Shown here piece by piece: positions 27,631 to 41,838 of a stretch of DNA of 64,000 nucleotides. Source of the stretch: Pseudomonas sp. CC120222-01a (GTDB lineage Bacteria; Pseudomonadota; Gammaproteobacteria; Pseudomonadales; Pseudomonadaceae); NCBI RefSeq assembly GCF_003097235.1, contig NZ_QEQQ01000001.1:248001-312000 (forward strand). The letters are read 5' to 3'. The notes under the pieces were generated by a model. The model was given only the letters and a program-made list of their open reading frames with translations, ran no database searches and was not told the DNA's origin. The position numbers and the translations under genes were made by a program. The number at the start of each line of letters is the position of its first letter. Position 1 is the first letter of the stretch.

Positions 27631-27754
27631 GGGGCCGCTTCGCGACCCTTTCGCGACACAAGGCCGCTCCTACAGGAGATCGCGTTTCCTTGTAGGAGCG
27701 GCCTTGCCGGAGCGCCGGACCGGTCGGAAAGGGCTGCGAAGCAGCCCCCGCAAT
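27631..27754. repeat. Paired inverted REP element
   Basis: Inverted units (CGACACAAGGCCGCTCCTAC and GTAGGAGCGGCCTTGCCGG) between the convergent autotransporter and glgB genes. The glgB stop lies just past its end. Confidence 0.8.
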
Positions 27755-27755
27755 C

Positions 27756-29966
27756 TCAAGCCGGCTTCATCACAAGCACACCCAACGGCGGCAGGTTCAG
27801 GGCCAATGACAATGGCTGCCCATGGCTGGCCATCTCATCACTCACCACCGCCCCCAAATTGCCCACGTTCGACCCGGCATACAGCTCGGCATCGCTGTTC
27901 AGCAACTCCTGCCAACGCTCCCCGAACGGCACGCCAATCCGGTAGCCCTCGCGCGGCACCGGGGTGAAGTTGGCCACCACCAGCAGCGGCTCGCCCTGGC
28001 TGCTCCAGCGCAACCAGGCATACACGCTGTTGTGCGCGTCATCGCCGATCAGCCACTGGAAGCCCTGGGGCTGGCAGTCCTGCTCGTGCAGCGCCGGCAG
28101 CTCGCGGTACAGGCGGTTGAGGTCACCGACCAGGCGCTGCACGCCCTGGTGCTCGGGATACTGCAGCAGGTACCAATCCAGCTGGTGGTCATGGTTCCAC
28201 TCGCGCCACTGGCCGAACTCGCAGCCCATGAACAGCAGCTTCTTGCCCGGGTGGGTCCACATGAAGGTCAGGTAGGCGCGCAGGTTGGCGAACTTCTGCC
28301 AGCGGTCGCCGGGCATCTTGTCGATCAGCGAATGCTTGCCGTGCACCACCTCGTCATGGGAGATCGGCAGGATGAAATGTTCGGAGTAGGCGTAGATCAG
28401 GCCGAAGCTCATCTCGTTGTGGTGATAGGTGCGGTGCACCGGGTCGTTCTGGATGTAATGCAAGGTGTCGTGCATCCAGCCCATGTTCCACTTGTAGGCA
28501 AAGCCCAGGCCGCCCTGCTGGGTCGGCTGGCTCACGCCCGGCCAGGCAGTGGACTCTTCGGCGATGATCAGCGCGCCCGGCGCCTCGTGGGCGGCGATGC
28601 CGTTGAGGTGGCGGATGAAGTCGATGGCCTCGAGGTTCTCCCGCCCGCCGTGGCGGTTGGGCACCCATTCGCCGGCCTTGCGCGAGTAGTCGCGGTACAG
28701 CATCGAGGCCACCGCATCGACGCGCAAACCGTCGATGTGGAAATGCTTGAGCCAGTGCAAGGCCGACGCCATCATGAAGCCACGCACCTCGTTGCGGCCG
28801 AGGTTGTAGATCAGCGTGTTCCAGTCCTGGTGGTAGCCTTCCAGCGGGTTGTCGTACTCGTACAGCGCGGTACCGTCAAACCGGGCCAGGCCGTGTTCGT
28901 CGGTGGGGAAATGCGCCGGCACCCAGTCGAGGATCACGCCGATGCCACCTTGGTGGCAGGCATCGATGAATGCCGCGAAGTCTTCAGGGCTGCCATAGCG
29001 CGAAGTCGGCGCGAACATCGACAGCGGCTGGTAACCCCACGAGCCACCGAACGGGTGTTCCATGATCGGCAGCAGCTCGATATGGGTGAAGCCCAGCTGC
29101 TGCACGTAAGGCACCAGGCGCTCAGCCAGTTCACGCCAGTTGTAGTAGCGCGACACTTCACCCAGCTCGTCGAGCTCGCATTGCCAGGAGCCGGGGTGCA
29201 GCTCGTAGATCGACAACGGCGCGCTGTAGGCGTGGCGCTGGGCACGATGTTCCATCCAGTCGTGGTCCTGCCAGTCGTGGCTCAGTTCGGCGGCCACCTT
29301 CGATGCGGTGCTCGGCGGCAGCTCGGTGGCGCGGGCCAGCGGGTCGGCCTTCAGCGGCAGTATGCCGTCCTTGCCGAGCACTTCGAACTTGTAGGTTTCA
29401 CCCACCCCCAGGCGTGGCACGAACAGCTCCCACACGCCAGCACTGTGGCGCAGGCGCATGGGGTGGCGGCGACCGTCCCAGTTGTTGAAGTCACCCACCA
29501 CCGACACCCGCCGCGCATTCGGCGCCCACACCGAGAAGCACACGCCATCAACACCCTCGACCTGGATCGGCTGGGCGCCGAAACGCCCGGACAGGTCACG
29601 GTGGTTGCCTTCGGCGAACAGGTAGAGGTCCATGTCGCCCAGTTGCGGGCCGAAGCTGTAGGGGTCTTCGGTCACCTGCTCGCCACCGGCCCAGCTGATG
29701 TGCAGCAGGTACGGCTGTGCCTCATCGAGGTGCGCGCTGAACAGGCCGGGCAGGCTGCCCTGCACCATTTCGGCGAGGATGCGCCCATCGTGGCGCGCCA
29801 GCACCCGCACGTTCAGGGCATTGGGCAGGAAGGCACGGACGAGCAAGCCACCCTGCCCGTCACCGTGGGGGCCCAGCACTGCAAATGGATCGGCGTGCTC
29901 GGCGCGGGCCAGGGCATCCAGGTCCCGTTGCCGAAGGCCGCCGTTTTCACGCGTGGTTGCATTCAT
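27756..29966 (-). CDS. glgB: 1,4-alpha-glucan branching enzyme
   Basis: A 736-residue GH13_9 enzyme that introduces alpha-1,6 branches. It has the long form with two N-terminal CBM48 domains ([17 protein letters not shown], about 25-110; [23 protein letters not shown], about 130-230). The barrel follows, with [40 protein letters not shown] (nucleophile), [15 protein letters not shown] (acid/base) and [15 protein letters not shown]. Its start is the base after the treS stop, so glgE-treS-glgB is read as a unit. It branches the polymer made by GlgE and GlgA. Confidence 0.96.
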   Translation of the reverse strand: MNATTRENGGLRQRDLDALARAEHADPFAVLGPHGDGQGGLLVRAFLPNALNVRVLARHDGRILAEMVQGSLPGLFSAHLDEAQPYLLHISWAGGEQVTEDPYSFGPQLGDMDLYLFAEGNHRDLSGRFGAQPIQVEGVDGVCFSVWAPNARRVSVVGDFNNWDGRRHPMRLRHSAGVWELFVPRLGVGETYKFEVLGKDGILPLKADPLARATELPPSTASKVAAELSHDWQDHDWMEHRAQRHAYSAPLSIYELHPGSWQCELDELGEVSRYYNWRELAERLVPYVQQLGFTHIELLPIMEHPFGGSWGYQPLSMFAPTSRYGSPEDFAAFIDACHQGGIGVILDWVPAHFPTDEHGLARFDGTALYEYDNPLEGYHQDWNTLIYNLGRNEVRGFMMASALHWLKHFHIDGLRVDAVASMLYRDYSRKAGEWVPNRHGGRENLEAIDFIRHLNGIAAHEAPGALIIAEESTAWPGVSQPTQQGGLGFAYKWNMGWMHDTLHYIQNDPVHRTYHHNEMSFGLIYAYSEHFILPISHDEVVHGKHSLIDKMPGDRWQKFANLRAYLTFMWTHPGKKLLFMGCEFGQWREWNHDHQLDWYLLQYPEHQGVQRLVGDLNRLYRELPALHEQDCQPQGFQWLIGDDAHNSVYAWLRWSSQGEPLLVVANFTPVPREGYRIGVPFGERWQELLNSDAELYAGSNVGNLGAVVSDEMASHGQPLSLALNLPPLGVLVMKPA

Positions 29967-33284
<3,318 letters not shown>

Positions 33285-33325
33285 GGGTGACTCCTTTCAG
33301 ATCTCTCTAAGGCTTGCACGATCTC

Positions 33326-33458
33326 CTGTGGGAGCGGCCTTGCCGGGGCGCCGGACCGGTCGGAAAGGGTCGCAGAGCGACCCCGGCAATCTTGTGTGAT
33401 ACGCAAACCCTGGGGCCGCTTCGCAGCCCTTTCGCGACACAAGGCCGCTCCTACAGAG
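33326..33458. repeat. Paired inverted REP element inside the glgE-treS-glgB operon
   Basis: Inverted units (TGTGGGAGCGGCCTTGCC and GGCCGCTCCTACAG) fill most of the 186-base gap between glgE and treS. It could stabilise the glgE message relative to treS-glgB or partly terminate transcription. Confidence 0.8.
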
Positions 33459-33470
33459 ATTCGCGTTGCA

Positions 33471-35489
33471 TTAACGGGCCTTTTCGATGCGCCAGATGCC
33501 GAACGGCTGGTGCCAGGGCTCGATACGCATCCACTGGGTCTTGCCATGCCAGGTCCAGCGGTGGCCGTTCATCAGGTCCTCGCCCAGGGTGTCGGCGTTG
33601 TCGTCCAGCCCCAGTTCCCACAACGGCAGCTCGAAACTGGCCTCCTGAGCGTTGTGCGGGTCGAGGCTGATTGCCACCAGGATGTAGTTGTCGCGCTCGG
33701 GCGTGCGCTTGGCGAAGTACAGGATGTTGTCGTTCCAGCAGTTGAAGAACGCCACGCCCAGGTGCGTCTGCAACGCCCGGTTCTGCCGACGGATGCGATT
33801 GAGCTGGGCAATCTCGGCGACGATGTTGCCGGGCTGGTTGAAGTCGCGCGGACGGATCTCGTACTTCTCCGAATCCAGGTACTCCTCCTTGCCCGGCAGC
33901 GGTGTGCCTTCGCACAGTTCAAAGCCCGAATACATGCCCCACAAACCCGAACCCATGGTCGCCAGTGCGGCACGGATGAGGAACCCGGCGCGGCCCGAGG
34001 TGTGCAGGAAATAGGGGTTGATGTCTGGCGTGTTGACGAAGAAGTTCGGCCGGTAGCAGTGGCACCACGGCGGCTGGTTGAGTTCCTCGAAGTATTCGCG
34101 CAGCTCCTGCTTGCTGTTGCGCCAGGTGAAGTAGGTGTAGCTCTGCGCATACCCCACCTTGCCCAGGCGCGCCATCATCGCAGGCTTGGTGAAGGCCTCG
34201 GCGAGGAAGATCACCTCGGGGTACTGGCTGCGCACATTGGCGATCAGCCATTGCCAGAACGGCAGCGGTTTGGTGTGCGGGTTGTCGACGCGGAAGGTCT
34301 TCACGCCCTCTTCGACCCAGCCGACCACCACGTCACGCAGGGCCAGCCACAGGCTCGGTACGGCGTCGGCGGCGTAGAAGTCGACGTTGACGATGTCCTG
34401 GTATTTCTTCGGCGGGTTCTCGGCGTAGCGAATGGTGCCGTCGGGGCGCCAGCTGAACCAGCCGGGGTGCTCCTTCAGCCAGGGGTGGTCCTGGGAGCAC
34501 TGGATGGCGAAGTCCAGGGCGATTTCCAGGCCATGCTCGGCGGCGGCGGCGACCAGCCGGCGGAAGTCCTCACGCGTGCCAAGCTGCGGGTGGATGGCCT
34601 CGTGGCCACCCTCGGGGCTACCGATGGCATAAGGGCTGCCGGGGTCGCCGGGCTCGGCGCGCAGAGCATTGTTGCGGCCCTTGCGGTGCTGGGTGCCGAT
34701 CGGGTGGATCGGCGGGAAGTACAGCACGTCGAAGCCCATGTCGCGGATCATCGGCAGGCGTTCGTGCACGTCGTTGAAGGTACCGTGGCGCTCGGGGCTG
34801 TCGGTGACCGAGCGCGGGAACAGCTCGTACCAGCTGGCGAACAGCGCTGCCGGCCGGTCGACATCGACGGGGTATTCGCGACTGCGGGTCAGGTAACTGC
34901 GGTGCTCGGCTTCGGCCATCAGCCGGGCAGTGTCGGGGTGCAGCAACAATGCCACCTGGTCATCGGCCTTGAGCGCAGCCAGCTGCTGTTGCAGGGCACT
35001 GATCTCTTCGCGCAGCGCGCCCTCGCTGAGGTCGATACCCTGGCCGAGCATCAGCCGGCCCTCTTCCAGCTCCAGCTTGACCTCGACCCCGGCGTGGTAC
35101 TTCTTCTCCAGGTCGTGACAGTAGGTGGCGAACGGGTCGATCCAGGCCTCGATGCTGAACAGGTGCAGCCCCAGTTCGGTGGGGGTGAACTCGGCCAGCC
35201 ACAGGTCGTTGCCCGGCGACTGCATCGGTACGCAGTGCCAGCGGCGGCTGTTGGCCTGGCGCCAGTTGAGCATTACCGCCAGGCGGTCGTGGCCGTCGCC
35301 GTAGACCTTGCTGCTGACTGCGACCGCTTGGCCGCTGACGGTCTTGGCGGCGAAGGTGCCGGCTTCGAGCACGGGTTGGGTGTCTTCGATCACGAGGCGC
35401 GGGGCCAGCAGCGCCTGGGACAGGCTGATGGCCTGGTCCGGGTGATCGTTCGCCATGGGCACGCTTTCAAAGGGCTCGTTTCGTGACAT
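33471..35489 (-). CDS. glgE: Alpha-1,4-glucan:maltose-1-phosphate maltosyltransferase
   Basis: A 672-residue GH13_3 enzyme that adds maltosyl units from maltose-1-phosphate to alpha-glucan. It has an N-terminal beta-sandwich and insertion domain. Catalytic blocks are EEGVKTFRVDNPHTKPLPFW (nucleophile Asp) and PEVIFLAEAFTKPAMM (acid/base Glu). YELFPRSVTDSPERHGTF, FDVLYFPPIHPIG and YAENPPKKYQDIVNVDF are further GlgE hallmarks. The start at 35489 has GAGGGAGCAAGG upstream; an ATG at 35456 has no ribosome site. It leads the glgE-treS-glgB unit and lies behind an AlgU-type promoter motif. Confidence 0.96.
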   Translation of the reverse strand: MSRNEPFESVPMANDHPDQAISLSQALLAPRLVIEDTQPVLEAGTFAAKTVSGQAVAVSSKVYGDGHDRLAVMLNWRQANSRRWHCVPMQSPGNDLWLAEFTPTELGLHLFSIEAWIDPFATYCHDLEKKYHAGVEVKLELEEGRLMLGQGIDLSEGALREEISALQQQLAALKADDQVALLLHPDTARLMAEAEHRSYLTRSREYPVDVDRPAALFASWYELFPRSVTDSPERHGTFNDVHERLPMIRDMGFDVLYFPPIHPIGTQHRKGRNNALRAEPGDPGSPYAIGSPEGGHEAIHPQLGTREDFRRLVAAAAEHGLEIALDFAIQCSQDHPWLKEHPGWFSWRPDGTIRYAENPPKKYQDIVNVDFYAADAVPSLWLALRDVVVGWVEEGVKTFRVDNPHTKPLPFWQWLIANVRSQYPEVIFLAEAFTKPAMMARLGKVGYAQSYTYFTWRNSKQELREYFEELNQPPWCHCYRPNFFVNTPDINPYFLHTSGRAGFLIRAALATMGSGLWGMYSGFELCEGTPLPGKEEYLDSEKYEIRPRDFNQPGNIVAEIAQLNRIRRQNRALQTHLGVAFFNCWNDNILYFAKRTPERDNYILVAISLDPHNAQEASFELPLWELGLDDNADTLGEDLMNGHRWTWHGKTQWMRIEPWHQPFGIWRIEKAR

Positions 35490-35524
35490 CGACCTTGCTC
35501 CCTCAGGCTGGTGGCGGTAAGGGT

Positions 35525-35551
35525 TCAGAGCCGGGCACAGGCATGGGGTTC
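35525..35551 (-). promoter_or_regulatory. AlgU (RpoE)-type promoter motif before glgE
   Basis: Read on the minus strand the site is GAACCC, 16 bases, TCTGA, close to the envelope-stress consensus GAACTT-N16/17-TCTGA (9 of 11 informative bases, ideal spacing). Its predicted start site would leave a leader of about 30 bases to the glgE ATG. Found by eye, without expression data. Confidence 0.45.
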
Positions 35552-35629
35552 AAAAAAATTGAGCGAACGGCAGCTGCCAGCGGTCAGAGCCTGCAGCACC
35601 TCTTCAATTCATCCACGCGAGGTCAGGCA

Positions 35630-35791
35630 ATGAACATCCCGATTCCACCGGAAACACCCGATCCCAATATCGACGACCCAAGCTTGCCGCCGCCCGTGCC
35701 GGAGCAAGAGCCGGACGAGTTGCCGATCAAGCCGACCGTGCCGCCGACAGTGGGTGATCCGCCGAGTGATGAACCTCCGGTGAAGGCTTAA
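35630..35791 (+). CDS. Proline-rich 53-aa protein
   Basis: Starts at the ATG at 35630 with GAGG 7 bases upstream. The protein is almost entirely Pro, Asp, Glu and small residues (NIPIPPETPDPNIDDPSLP, then PPVPEQEPDELP and repeated PP steps), so it is acidic and disordered, with no signal peptide. Similar tiny Pro-rich proteins occur in other pseudomonads, but I know no function. It is divergent from glgE and shares the 140-base promoter region with it. Confidence 0.6.
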   Translation: MNIPIPPETPDPNIDDPSLPPPVPEQEPDELPIKPTVPPTVGDPPSDEPPVKA

Positions 35792-35887
35792 GGGTAGACG
35801 AGGACGGACTGATATTTTTGCCAGTAGCGCGGTTTGCCGGCGGTGTTGAAGATGAGGGCTCCCTATTGATGCCAAGGAGCCCCTATC

Positions 35888-36124
35888 GTGCATATCGCGA
35901 CCCGTTGGCTGCGCATGGAATTCGAGCGACAAGTGATCGACTACTTGCAGGATGCCGGGGTGGTCGATCCGTGGCTGGGAACCTGGCTTGCGCATCAGGA
36001 CAGGGATAAATGCGAATTCGCGCTGATGGGGCTGGAGGCACGTTACGGCGTGCACTTGCGCCGTGATTACCAGACCGTTGCCGAGCTTGCCGCGGGGCTT
36101 TGCAAGGCAATGGATCTGCGCTGA
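35888..36124 (+). CDS. Small uncharacterised protein, 78 aa
   Basis: The likely start is GTG at 35888, with AAGGAG 8 bases upstream; an internal ATG nine codons later (MEFERQVIDYL) is the alternative. It is amphipathic and helical, with no membrane segment. The order of helices ending in LRRDYQTVAELAAGLCKAM loosely recalls acyl-carrier-like folds, but the phosphopantetheine DSL motif is absent. Its ribosome site falls within a 7-bp hairpin (GGGCTCC 35856-35862 with GGAGCCC 35876-35882). Confidence 0.6.
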   Translation: MHIATRWLRMEFERQVIDYLQDAGVVDPWLGTWLAHQDRDKCEFALMGLEARYGVHLRRDYQTVAELAAGLCKAMDLR

Positions 36125-36126
36125 CC

Positions 36127-36208
36127 CTACCGGCCTCTTCGCGGGCACGCCCGCTCCCACAGGTACCGCGCAGTACCTGTGGGAGCGGGCGTGCCCGCGA
36201 AAGGGCCG
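36127..36208. repeat. Paired inverted REP element
   Basis: A near-perfect inverted pair (CGGGCACGCCCGCTCCCACA and TGTGGGAGCGGGCGTGCCCG) forms a long hairpin between two convergent genes, and probably serves as a bidirectional transcript end. Confidence 0.85.
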
Positions 36209-36222
36209 GACAAGCCAACACA

Positions 36223-37905
36223 TCAACCGGCAGTGGCAGTGGTAATTTCCGCCACACTGATCTCGCGCATCCTGAACTTCTGCACTTTCCCCGTCACCGT
36301 CATCGGGAACTCGTCAACGAAGCGGAAATGCCGCGGCACCTTGAAGTGCGCAATGCGCGCCTTGCACCAGCCCTGCAATTCCTCGACCGTGGCGCTATGC
36401 CCCGGATGCAGCTTGATCCAGGCCACGATCTCCTCGCCATAACGGCTGCACGGAATACCGACTACCTGCGCATCGGCCACCGCCGGATGGGTGTAGAAAA
36501 ACTCCTCCAACTCCCGCGGATAGATGTTCTCGCCGCCGCGAATGATCATGTCCTTGTTGCGCCCGACGATGCGCACATGGCCCTGCTCGTCCATCACTGC
36601 CAGATCGCCCGAGTGCATCCAGCCGGCCGGGTCGATGGCGTCCGCCGTGGCCTGGGGGTTGTCCCAGTAGCCGAGCATCACGCTGTAGCCACGGGTGCAC
36701 AGTTCGCCGATCTCGCCACGGCCGACGATGCAGCCTTCGGCGTCCACCAGCTTGGTTTCCAACTGTGGCTGAGTGCAGCCGACGGTGGTCACGCGCAACT
36801 CCAGTTCGTCGTCCGGGCCGGTCTGCAGGGATACCGGGCTGGTCTCGGTCATGCCATAGGCGATCTGTACTTCGGCCATGTGCATCTGGTCGATCACCCG
36901 GCGCATGACCTCGATCGGACAGGTGGCGCCGGCCATGATGCCGCTGCGCAAGGTCGACAGGTCCAGTTGCGTGCGCGACGGATGGTCGAGCATGGCGATG
37001 AACATGGTCGGCACGCCATAGAGGATGCTGGCACGCTCCTCGGCCACCGCGCGCAAGGTGAGTTCGGCGTCGAAGGCATCGTTGGGGTAGACCATGGTGC
37101 TGCCGTGGGTGATGCAGCCGAGGTTGGCCATGACCATGCCGAAACAGTGGTACAGCGGCACCGGGATCACCATGCGGTCACGCTCGGTCAGGCCCAGGCT
37201 TTCGCCGACCATGAAGCCGTTGTTGAGGATGTTGTAGTGGCTGAGCGTGGCGCCCTTGGGCGCACCGGTGGTGCCGGAGGTGTACTGGATGTTCACCGGC
37301 TGGTCAAACTGCAGGCCCTGCTGACGCGCCGCATAGGCTTCGGTCGAGACCTGCCCTGCCCGCTCGGCCAATGCCGGCCAGGGCAGGAAGCCGCTGGGCG
37401 GGTTGGCCGCCAGGCTGATCACCCCGCGCAGTTCGGGTAGGCGTTCGCTGGCCAACTCACCGAGGGTGGTGGTCGCCAAGTCCGGTACCAGCTCCTGAAC
37501 CATGGCATGGTAATCGGAGGTCTTGAAGGCATCGGCACACACCAGCCAGCGGCAGCCGGACTGGCGTAGTACGTACTCCAGTTCACCCACGCGATAGGCC
37601 GGGTTGATGTTGACCAGGATCGCGCCGACCTTGGCGCTGGCCAGCTGCAGGATGCACCACTGGGCGCAGTTGGGCGACCAGATGCCGACCCGGTCGCCAG
37701 TGTTCACGCCCAGGGCCATCAGGGCACGGGCATGCAGGTCGACCTGTTCGGCCAGCTGCCGCCAGCTGTAGCGCACGCCCTGGTGGCGCACCACCAGCGC
37801 TTCGCCGTCGGCACAGCGAGCCACGGTGGCATCGAAGGCCTGGCCGATGGTCAGGGTCAGCAGCGGTTGGTCCTGACGGCCGCGGGTGTAGCTTGGTTGA
37901 CTCAT
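36223..37905 (-). CDS. AMP-forming acyl-CoA ligase (FadD-like)
   Basis: A 560-residue adenylate-forming enzyme that makes acyl-CoA from a carboxylic acid, ATP and CoA. Motifs: [18 protein letters not shown] (P-loop), [35 protein letters not shown] (hinge), [19 protein letters not shown] and [14 protein letters not shown] with the catalytic Lys. Length is typical. It is divergent from the liu operon across shared palindromes. The substrate is therefore probably a branched or medium-chain acid from that pathway, though the specificity cannot be read from sequence. Confidence 0.88.
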   Translation of the reverse strand: MSQPSYTRGRQDQPLLTLTIGQAFDATVARCADGEALVVRHQGVRYSWRQLAEQVDLHARALMALGVNTGDRVGIWSPNCAQWCILQLASAKVGAILVNINPAYRVGELEYVLRQSGCRWLVCADAFKTSDYHAMVQELVPDLATTTLGELASERLPELRGVISLAANPPSGFLPWPALAERAGQVSTEAYAARQQGLQFDQPVNIQYTSGTTGAPKGATLSHYNILNNGFMVGESLGLTERDRMVIPVPLYHCFGMVMANLGCITHGSTMVYPNDAFDAELTLRAVAEERASILYGVPTMFIAMLDHPSRTQLDLSTLRSGIMAGATCPIEVMRRVIDQMHMAEVQIAYGMTETSPVSLQTGPDDELELRVTTVGCTQPQLETKLVDAEGCIVGRGEIGELCTRGYSVMLGYWDNPQATADAIDPAGWMHSGDLAVMDEQGHVRIVGRNKDMIIRGGENIYPRELEEFFYTHPAVADAQVVGIPCSRYGEEIVAWIKLHPGHSATVEELQGWCKARIAHFKVPRHFRFVDEFPMTVTGKVQKFRMREISVAEITTATAG

Positions 37906-37969
37906 GGGTGTCCCTTCTTGTGGTTGTTCTGGGCACGGCTGAAGCGAGCAGGGAATACTCTGGCGCAGA

Positions 37970-37985
37970 TTTACGTTTACGTAAA
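37970..37985. promoter_or_regulatory. Palindromic operator 1 (TTTACGTTTACGTAAA), likely LiuR-type
   Basis: A 16-base near-palindrome (7 of 8 arm positions). It matches site 2 at 38020 in all but one base, and both continue into GGTGA, making a 21-base direct repeat. It lies 64 bases before the ligase start codon. The shape fits the MerR-family regulator LiuR that controls branched-chain degradation genes; the assignment is by context. Confidence 0.6.
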
Positions 37986-37998
37986 GGTGATGAGCCGA

Positions 37999-38035
37999 TT
38001 GACAGTGACCGAAGGCAGGTTTACGTTAACGTAAA
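37999..38035 (+). promoter_or_regulatory. Candidate liu promoter with perfect 16-bp palindrome (operator 2)
   Basis: TTGACA at 37999-38004 makes a good -35. Seventeen bases later TACGTT could be a weak -10, overlapped by the perfect palindrome TTTACGTTAACGTAAA at 38020-38035. The two operators start exactly 50 bases apart, near five helical turns. This would control liuABCD, whose start lies almost 200 bases downstream beyond a REP pair. Confidence 0.5.
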
Positions 38036-38069
38036 GGTGACAAACGACACCGACCCCAGGCTTGACGCC

Positions 38070-38168
38070 GAACCCTGTGGGAGCGGGCTTGCCCGCGAAT
38101 GCGATCACTCAGGCAATGACGGTGGTCCTGCTGATACATTCGCGGGCAAGCCCGCTCCCACAGGGTTC
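38070..38168. repeat. Paired inverted REP element in the liu leader
   Basis: A perfect inverted pair (CCCTGTGGGAGCGGGCTTGC and GCAAGCCCGCTCCCACAGGG, extended by CCGCGAATG and CATTCGCGG) between the palindromic operators and liuA. If transcription begins at the motif near 38000, this hairpin lies in the 5' leader. Confidence 0.85.
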
Positions 38169-38228
38169 GGTGCCGGATCCTTGAGCTACGGTGTTACCCA
38201 TATTTCAAGAACAACAAGGTGCCCCAGC

Positions 38229-39392
38229 ATGCATTACCCCACCCTGAACTTCGCCCTGGGCGAAACCATCGACATGCTCCGCGACCAGGTGCGCACCTTC
38301 GTTGCCGCCGAACTGGCCCCGCGCGCCGCGCAGATCGACCATGACAACCTGTTCCCCGCCGACATGTGGCGCAAGTTCGGCGACATGGGGCTGCTGGGTA
38401 TCACCGTGTCGGAAGAATACGGCGGCGCCGGCCTGGGCTACCTGGCCCACGTGGTGTCGATGGAAGAAATCAGCCGCGGCTCGGCCTCGGTCGCCCTCTC
38501 CTACGGCGCCCACTCCAACCTCTGCGTCAACCAGATCAACCGCAACGGCACCCACGAGCAGAAGCTCAAGTACCTGCCCAAGCTGATCAGCGGCGAGCAC
38601 ATCGGTGCCCTGGCCATGAGCGAGCCCAACGCCGGTTCCGACGTGGTGTCGATGAAACTGCGCGCCGAAAAACGTGGCGACCACTACGTGCTCAACGGCA
38701 GCAAGACCTGGATCACCAACGGCCCCGACGCCAACACCTACGTGATCTACGCCAAGACCGACCTGGACAAGGGCGCCCACGGCATCACCGCGTTCATCGT
38801 CGAACGTGACTGGAAAGGCTTCAGCCGCAGCAACAAGTTCGACAAGCTGGGCATGCGCGGCTCCAACACTTGCGAGCTGTTCTTCGACGGCGTCGAAGTG
38901 CCGGAAGAAAACATCCTCGGCCAGCTGAACGGTGGCGTGCGCGTGCTGATGAGTGGCCTGGACTACGAGCGCGTGGTGCTGTCCGGCGGCCCGACCGGCA
39001 TCATGCAAAGCTGCATGGACCTGGTGGTGCCGTACATCCACGACCGCAAGCAGTTCGGCCAGAGCATCGGTGAGTTCCAGCTGATCCAGGGCAAGATCGC
39101 CGACATGTACACCCAGCTCAATGCCAGCCGCGCCTACCTGTATGCCGTGGCCCAGGCCTGCGACCGTGGCGAGACCACCCGCAAGGACGCCGCCGGGGTG
39201 ATCCTCTACACCGCCGAACGCGCCACGCAAATGGCCCTGGAAGCGATCCAGATCCTCGGCGGCAACGGCTACATCAACGAATTCCCGGCTGGCCGCCTGC
39301 TGCGCGACGCCAAGCTGTACGAGATCGGTGCCGGCACCAGCGAAATCCGCCGGATGCTGATCGGCCGCGAACTGTTCAACGAAACCCGCTGA
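38229..39392 (+). CDS. liuA: Isovaleryl-CoA dehydrogenase
   Basis: A 387-residue flavoprotein from the ATG at 38229 ([17 protein letters not shown]), with AAGGTG upstream; the longer open frame is not used. Acyl-CoA dehydrogenase blocks [17 protein letters not shown] and [12 protein letters not shown] bind FAD and substrate. The catalytic Glu lies in [17 protein letters not shown], the position used by isovaleryl-CoA dehydrogenases rather than the C-terminal site of most relatives. It oxidises isovaleryl-CoA to 3-methylcrotonyl-CoA in leucine breakdown, passing electrons to ETF. First gene of liuABCD. Confidence 0.95.
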   Translation: MHYPTLNFALGETIDMLRDQVRTFVAAELAPRAAQIDHDNLFPADMWRKFGDMGLLGITVSEEYGGAGLGYLAHVVSMEEISRGSASVALSYGAHSNLCVNQINRNGTHEQKLKYLPKLISGEHIGALAMSEPNAGSDVVSMKLRAEKRGDHYVLNGSKTWITNGPDANTYVIYAKTDLDKGAHGITAFIVERDWKGFSRSNKFDKLGMRGSNTCELFFDGVEVPEENILGQLNGGVRVLMSGLDYERVVLSGGPTGIMQSCMDLVVPYIHDRKQFGQSIGEFQLIQGKIADMYTQLNASRAYLYAVAQACDRGETTRKDAAGVILYTAERATQMALEAIQILGGNGYINEFPAGRLLRDAKLYEIGAGTSEIRRMLIGRELFNETR

Positions 39393-39411
39393 GCACAAGG
39401 GACGGGCGCAC

Positions 39412-41019
<1,608 letters not shown>

Positions 41020-41022
41020 CCC

Positions 41023-41838
41023 ATGAGCGATTTCAGCACCCTCGAAGTGATTCGCGACCCACGTGGCTTCGCCACCCTGTGGCTGAGCCGCGAGGACAAG
41101 AACAACGCCTTCAACGCGCTGATGATCCGCGAGCTGATCGTCGCCCTCGACCAGCTGGCCGAAGACGCCAGCCTGCGTTTCCTGGTGCTGCGTGGCCGCG
41201 GCCGGCACTTCAGTGCCGGTGCCGACCTGGCCTGGATGCAGCAATCGGCGCAGCTGGACTTCAACACCAACCTGGATGACGCACGCGAGCTCGGCGAGCT
41301 GATGTACGCCCTGCACCGCCTCAAGGCGCCGACTCTGGCCGTGGTGCAAGGCGCGGCCTTTGGTGGCGCGCTGGGCCTGATCAGTTGCTGTGACATGGCC
41401 ATCGGCGCCGAAGACGCCCAGCTGTGCCTGTCGGAAGTGCGCATCGGCCTGGCCCCGGCAGTGATCAGCCCGTTCGTGGTCAAGGCCATCGGCGAACGCG
41501 CCGCGCGCCGCTACGCCCTGACCGCCGAGCGCTTCAGCGGCGTGCGGGCCCGCGAGCTGGGCCTGTTGGCCGAGGTGTACCTGGCCAGCGAGCTGGATGC
41601 ACAGGTCGAAGCCTGGGTGAGCAATATGCTGCAGAACAGCCCGCAAGCACTGCGCGCCACCAAGGACCTGCTGCGCGAAGTGGACGATGGCGAACTCAGC
41701 CCGGCCCTGCGCCGCTACTGTGAAAACACCATCGCCCGCATCCGGGTCAGCGCCGAAGGCCAGGAGGGCTTGCGCGCCTTCCTGGAAAAACGCCGCCCGG
41801 CCTGGCAAACCGACGACAAGAAGGAGCCGCGCCCATGA
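41023..41838 (+). CDS. liuC: 3-methylglutaconyl-CoA hydratase
   Basis: A 271-residue crotonase-family protein. Features: VIRDPRGFATLWLSREDKNNAFN at the N-terminus, RGRGRHFSAGADLAWM (oxyanion hole and substrate pocket) and QGAAFGGALGLISCCDMAIGAEDAQLCLSEVRIGLAPA with the catalytic Glu. It hydrates 3-methylglutaconyl-CoA to HMG-CoA. Its stop overlaps the liuD start (ATGA). The position between the two carboxylase subunits is the standard liu order. Confidence 0.94.
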   Translation: MSDFSTLEVIRDPRGFATLWLSREDKNNAFNALMIRELIVALDQLAEDASLRFLVLRGRGRHFSAGADLAWMQQSAQLDFNTNLDDARELGELMYALHRLKAPTLAVVQGAAFGGALGLISCCDMAIGAEDAQLCLSEVRIGLAPAVISPFVVKAIGERAARRYALTAERFSGVRARELGLLAEVYLASELDAQVEAWVSNMLQNSPQALRATKDLLREVDDGELSPALRRYCENTIARIRVSAEGQEGLRAFLEKRRPAWQTDDKKEPRP

